Shown here: positions 60,874-64,000 of the stretch, one piece after another
Numbering within the stretch: position 1 is the stretch's first letter
Layout of the letters: each line of letters begins with the position of its first letter
Origin: Nocardioides humilatus
Lineage (GTDB): Bacteria > Actinomycetota > Actinomycetes > Propionibacteriales > Nocardioidaceae
Assembly (NCBI RefSeq): GCF_008373755.1
Contig: NZ_VUJV01000001.1
Span: 248,001-312,000 of the forward strand
Length of the DNA stretch: 64,000 bases
Direction of reading: 5' to 3'
Program-made: the position numbers and the translations under genes
Notes under the pieces: generated by a model
Told to the model about the DNA's origin: nothing
What the model saw: the letters and a program-made list of their open reading frames with translations, nothing else
Databases searched by the model: none

Positions 60874-61724
60874 CCGAAGCGGCCGTTCACGTAGTCGGCG
60901 GTCCGCTCGTCGCGCGGACGCTCGAAGACGTCGCTCGTGCTGCCCTGCTCGACGATGTGACCCGGCAGGCCCTCGGCGGCGAGGAAGAACGCGCAGCGGT
61001 CCGACACGCGCTGGGCCTGCTGCATGTTGTGGGTGACGATCACGACCGTCACCTCCGACGCGATCTGGCGGATGGTCTCCTCGACGCGTCGGGTCGAGGT
61101 GGGGTCGAGGGCCGAGCAGGGCTCGTCCATCAGCAATACGTCGGGGCGCACGGCCAAGGAGCGTGCGATGCACAGCCGCTGCTGCTGACCGCCCGAGAGC
61201 GAGCCGCCTGGGGTGCCGAGCCGGTTGCGCACCTCGTCCCACAGGCCGGCGCTGCGCAGGCTGTGCTCGACGAGCGCGTCGGCCTCGTTGTCCTTGCCGC
61301 GGCGCTTGACCTTCTGGCCGGTCAGGCTGAGCCCGGCCAGGACGTTGTCGTAGATCGACATCGTCGGGAACGGGTTCGCCTTCTGGAAGACCATGCCGAC
61401 CCGGCGGCGGCTCTCGATCGGTCGCAGCGACGGGTCGTAGATGTCCTGCCCGTCGAGGAGGATCTGTCCGGCGAGCGCCGCACCGGGCACCAGCTCGTGC
61501 ATCCGGTTGAGGATCCGCAGGAAGGTCGACTTGCCGCAGCCCGACGGGCCGATGAGCGCGGTGACCTCACCAGCGGCCATGACCAGGTCGACGGCGGAGA
61601 GCACCTGGTGGTCGCCGAACCACGCGTGGACGTCCTGGGCGACCAGGCTGCCGGGCTTGCGGGCAGGTGAGGCGGGCGAGCCGGGCGCGTCGGCGACCGG
61701 GTCGGCAGTGCTGGTGATCGTCAT
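60870..61724 (-). CDS. pstB: Phosphate ABC transporter ATPase PstB
   Basis: 284 residues from ATG 61722-61724. Walker [18 protein letters not shown]-loop [18 protein letters not shown], signature [16 protein letters not shown], Walker [15 protein letters not shown]-loop [14 protein letters not shown]-terminal 30 residues form an Ala/Pro-rich extension. First Pst gene in this operon; order pstB-C-A-S. Confidence 0.95.
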   Translation of the reverse strand: MTITSTADPVADAPGSPASPARKPGSLVAQDVHAWFGDHQVLSAVDLVMAAGEVTALIGPSGCGKSTFLRILNRMHELVPGAALAGQILLDGQDIYDPSLRPIESRRRVGMVFQKANPFPTMSIYDNVLAGLSLTGQKVKRRGKDNEADALVEHSLRSAGLWDEVRNRLGTPGGSLSGGQQQRLCIARSLAVRPDVLLMDEPCSALDPTSTRRVEETIRQIASEVTVVIVTHNMQQAQRVSDRCAFFLAAEGLPGHIVEQGSTSDVFERPRDERTADYVNGRFG

Positions 61725-61745
61725 GGTGGTCCTTCTTCTGGTGAC

Positions 61746-62741
61746 TCAAAGCGTGTTGGGCAGGAGGAGCGTGAGGTTCTCGAAGACGAGCCACATCAGC
61801 GCCGCGATCGTCGGCACCGCGCCGATCCACACCGCGCGCCAGCGCATCCTCAGCGCTCCCCAGGTCGTCGCGACGACCACGAGCAGCAGGGCTTGCGACC
61901 ACAGCAGCAGCGCGGTCGTGTGCGTCCCGAGGTGGGCACCGGCCAGGTCGGCGGGGTCGGCGGACGCACCACCGGCAAGACCGGTCGACGCCGGCAGCGC
62001 CTTGCCGTCGAGGGCGGCGGACACCTGGAGCGTGCGCCGGTTGATCACGGCGGGATCGCTGGTGACCAGCGTCAGCCGGGACTCCGCGGGCTCGATCTGC
62101 ACGTTGGCATCGCTGGTGCGCACCACGTCGACGACGTAGGTGAACTCGCCCTGCCCGGTCACGACCTCGATGAGGTCGCCGGGTGAGAGCTGGTCGAGGT
62201 CGCGGAACGGCGCGCCGCCCGTGGCCCGGCGTCCAATCAGCACGGACACGCCGGCCTGTCCGGGCAGCACGGTGTCGGGCCGCAGCCCCGGACCGTGCCT
62301 CGTCTCGGCGCTGCTGCTCCCCATCTCGAAGACCTGCTCCACACCGAGGTGCGGGATCGTGATGATGCCGACCGGTGTGCCGCGCGGGATCGCGCCGCTG
62401 ACCGGGACCGTGGCCAGGGCCAGGTCCTTCTTCATCTGTGCGAATGCCACGTCCTGCTGGCGGCGCTCGGACAGGGCCGAGCCACCGAACAGGTAGGCGC
62501 CGAAGATCAGCAGCAGGATCGAGATCATCACCATCGCGATGGCGACGACGTTGGCGCCGGTCATCTCGAAGGGCTCCCGCGGCGGCGGTTCTGCACGCCG
62601 CTGTCCCGGCTCGGGCCGCGGTCGCGGTCGCGTGACCGCGCGACGCAGCGCGACCAACCGCCCCTGCCAGGCAGGTACGGCGTCGGGCGCCTCGTCCGTC
62701 GTACGGACCTCGGGACTCTCCTCGGTCACCGTCGCAGCCAT
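61746..62741 (-). CDS. Sortase-fold membrane protein lacking catalytic His and Cys
   Basis: 331 residues from ATG 62739-62741 (GGGGAGGGG 6 nt upstream; overlaps the preceding stop by 16 bp). One TM at about 65-85 (VVAIAMVMISILLLIFGAYL), a sortase beta-barrel, and two C-terminal TMs. Family landmarks align, but the His motif GHR reads VLIGRRATGGAPFRDL (His to Arg) and the TLxTC motif reads RLTLVTSDPAV (Cys to Ser). Both catalytic residues are gone, so transpeptidation is not expected. Between the phosphate-binding-type gene and pstB, it may act as an assembly or binding module for anchored Pst proteins. Confidence 0.8.
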   Translation of the reverse strand: MAATVTEESPEVRTTDEAPDAVPAWQGRLVALRRAVTRPRPRPEPGQRRAEPPPREPFEMTGANVVAIAMVMISILLLIFGAYLFGGSALSERRQQDVAFAQMKKDLALATVPVSGAIPRGTPVGIITIPHLGVEQVFEMGSSSAETRHGPGLRPDTVLPGQAGVSVLIGRRATGGAPFRDLDQLSPGDLIEVVTGQGEFTYVVDVVRTSDANVQIEPAESRLTLVTSDPAVINRRTLQVSAALDGKALPASTGLAGGASADPADLAGAHLGTHTTALLLWSQALLLVVVATTWGALRMRWRAVWIGAVPTIAALMWLVFENLTLLLPNTL

Positions 62742-64000
62742 CGCGGGCCCCTCCCCGTGCGACCCGCCAGCCACACCGCCGGGCCACCCAGGAAGGTCAA
62801 TGCCGCGAGTGCACCCAGCGCCGGGATCAGGAGCTGCCGGTCGCCCACGGGCGTGGCACTCACTGTCACCAGGTCCTCACCGTCCACGATCGGATCCGAC
62901 TTCTTGGGCGGCTTGGTCTTGTCAGGCTCCGGGACGGACCCCCCGGTGCTAGGGGGTCCGCCCGGACCGCCGGAGGGTGCGTCCGACGGGTCTGGGGTGG
63001 GGTCCTCCGGGTCGGGCTCGGAGGTCGCCCCGGCGAGGACGGCGTCGCGCGCCTCCTCGAGCTGGGCCTTGAGCTCCGCGGGGAGCGGCGCGTAGCCGCC
63101 GGGGAGCTCGCCGATCTTGTCGCCGGAGCGCTGGCCGGCGCCGCCGACGTAGGACAGGAACGAGGCCATCTGGGTGCGCTCGTCCTCCTCGGCGTTGACC
63201 GAGAGGGCGGCGGAGATCTGCAGCGTCAGGGGGTAGGCCGTCGCGCTGTCGGACTCGAGGTCGACCTGGCGGGTCACGCCGTCGGCGTTGACCGTCGCCG
63301 CCTTGATCGCCGCCGTCATGCTCGCGTCCGTCGGGGTGACGTACTCCCCCGCCGGGTTGAGCAGGGCCGCCGTCGAGAGCTGGAAGCGGTGGGCAGCGGC
63401 CGCGTCGATGATGCCGATGACCTCGCGGCTTCCGGGGTTCTGGCGCGGCTGCTTCACCGTGATGTTGACGCCGCCCTCGTTGACCACCAGGCCGCCGGGG
63501 AACTGCGCGATCGACAGCTGGCGCGACAACGCGTCGAGCTCCTGGATGGGCGCGAAGCTGTTGGACAGCAGGGCGTCGAGCAGGGGGAAGCTCGAGAAGG
63601 GCATCGCCACGTTTTTGTAGTTGGCGTTGACCGTCATGCCCCACGGGTCGGGCTTGCCGGAGATGAAGGCCCGGGCGTCCTTGTCGGCGATGACCCAGCG
63701 GGTCAGCGCGGTCGTGGTGTCGGAGAGGTCACCGAGCAGCAGGGGGTGGTTGCCCGGAGCACCGCTCGGCCAGTCGACGTCAGGGTTGAGCTCGAGGAAC
63801 TCGGGGTCGGAGAAGAGGTTGTAGGGCCGGTTCTGGAGCACCGCCGGGTCTGCGCCCGAGCGGAACGACGCCGTGATGAGCTTCGCGACCAGACGCGGGT
63901 TGAGCTTCATGTCCGTGACGGGCTTGCCGTGCTCGTCGTCGATCTGGAAGGCGACGACGAGCGAGGTCACGGCGACCGGGGCGTAGACCACGCCGACCTG
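62726..64000 (-). CDS. Second phosphate-binding-type protein, C-terminal part (partial)
   Basis: At least 424 residues, running past the right edge. PBP type II fold fragments (VGVVYAPVAVTSLVVAFQ, LNPRLVAKLITASF) match PstS-like proteins. Then a Pro/Glu/Gly linker (about 63050-62930 on the plus strand), a TM (LLIPALGALAALTFLGGPAV) and a basic tail (RTGRGPRWLRR). Like the PstS at 57148 it is membrane-anchored at the C-terminus. It is the first visible gene of the pst operon; the N-terminus and promoter lie outside the window. Confidence 0.75.
   Translation of the reverse strand, partial: QVGVVYAPVAVTSLVVAFQIDDEHGKPVTDMKLNPRLVAKLITASFRSGADPAVLQNRPYNLFSDPEFLELNPDVDWPSGAPGNHPLLLGDLSDTTTALTRWVIADKDARAFISGKPDPWGMTVNANYKNVAMPFSSFPLLDALLSNSFAPIQELDALSRQLSIAQFPGGLVVNEGGVNITVKQPRQNPGSREVIGIIDAAAAHRFQLSTAALLNPAGEYVTPTDASMTAAIKAATVNADGVTRQVDLESDSATAYPLTLQISAALSVNAEEDERTQMASFLSYVGGAGQRSGDKIGELPGGYAPLPAELKAQLEEARDAVLAGATSEPDPEDPTPDPSDAPSGGPGGPPSTGGSVPEPDKTKPPKKSDPIVDGEDLVTVSATPVGDRQLLIPALGALAALTFLGGPAVWLAGRTGRGPRWLRR

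Overview
The window reads as chromosomal DNA of a high-GC actinobacterium. A member of the Nocardioidaceae such as Nocardioides is the best guess. The grounds are a mce lipid-import operon, a WhiB7 regulator with its AT-hook tail, UvrD2, UPF0182, a YlbL-type PDZ/Lon protease and a DUF2342 metalloprotease, many GTG/TTG starts, and pervasive 1-4 bp ATGA/GTGA stop-start overlaps. Genus level is inference; no rRNA is present.

Layout. 1-6504 (minus): mce operon in the order yrbEA-yrbEB-mceA-B-C-D-E, with mceE running off the left edge and a palindrome upstream of yrbEA. 6731-11506: a giant secreted FG-GAP/DUF11/repeat protein. 11594-18348: a tightly coupled signalling cluster with an ECF SigE-type sigma factor (apparent frameshift), a membrane partner, a TolB-like lipoprotein, a PAS-PAS-GGDEF-EAL protein and an HDOD protein, followed by an SGNH lipoprotein and a Pro/Thr-rich secreted protein. 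19854-23623: cupin, BTAD regulator, DUF1059 protein, a LuxR-type HTH remnant, and an MFS efflux pump divergent from a TetR regulator across a perfect palindrome.

23694-41630: a catabolic region of about 18 kb. Its right edge is an initiator tRNA-Met gene and its left edge is a degenerate copy of that tRNA's 3' end in the same orientation, the geometry of an old tRNA-integrated island. It holds a glutamylation-type amine pathway: PuuB-like oxidase, ALDH, class I amidotransferase hydrolase, and glutamine-synthetase-like ligase. With it are an alcohol dehydrogenase, enoyl-CoA hydratase, acyl-CoA ligase, SCP2-like protein, MFS carrier, a 7-TM protein and a TetR regulator. A divergent operon carries an EthA-like Baeyer-Villiger monooxygenase, an esterase and a flavin amine oxidase, and ends in an acyl-CoA ligase pseudogene whose middle is inverted and shuffled. 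Boxes with a TAGTCA core lie upstream of both operons.

41741-57085: a conserved actinobacterial core segment, syntenic with M. tuberculosis Rv3193c-Rv3198c (recalled, not computed): UPF0182, PPA1309-family protein, YlbL protease, MoaE, DUF2342 protease, NUDIX, YgjP-like peptidase, PHP protein, enoyl-CoA hydratase, DUF5679, a ThiF/TOMM-like protein, small zinc-ribbon and basic proteins, whiB7 and uvrD2. The gap at 50982-51354 carries five same-strand DnaA-box-like sites. whiB7 has a long leader with an 85-codon reading frame, a strong hairpin and a competing pairing that looks like translation-coupled attenuation.

57148-64000 (minus): a phosphate import locus in the unusual order pstB-pstC-pstA-pstS, preceded by a sortase-fold membrane protein that has lost both catalytic residues and by a partial second phosphate-binding-type protein with a C-terminal membrane anchor.
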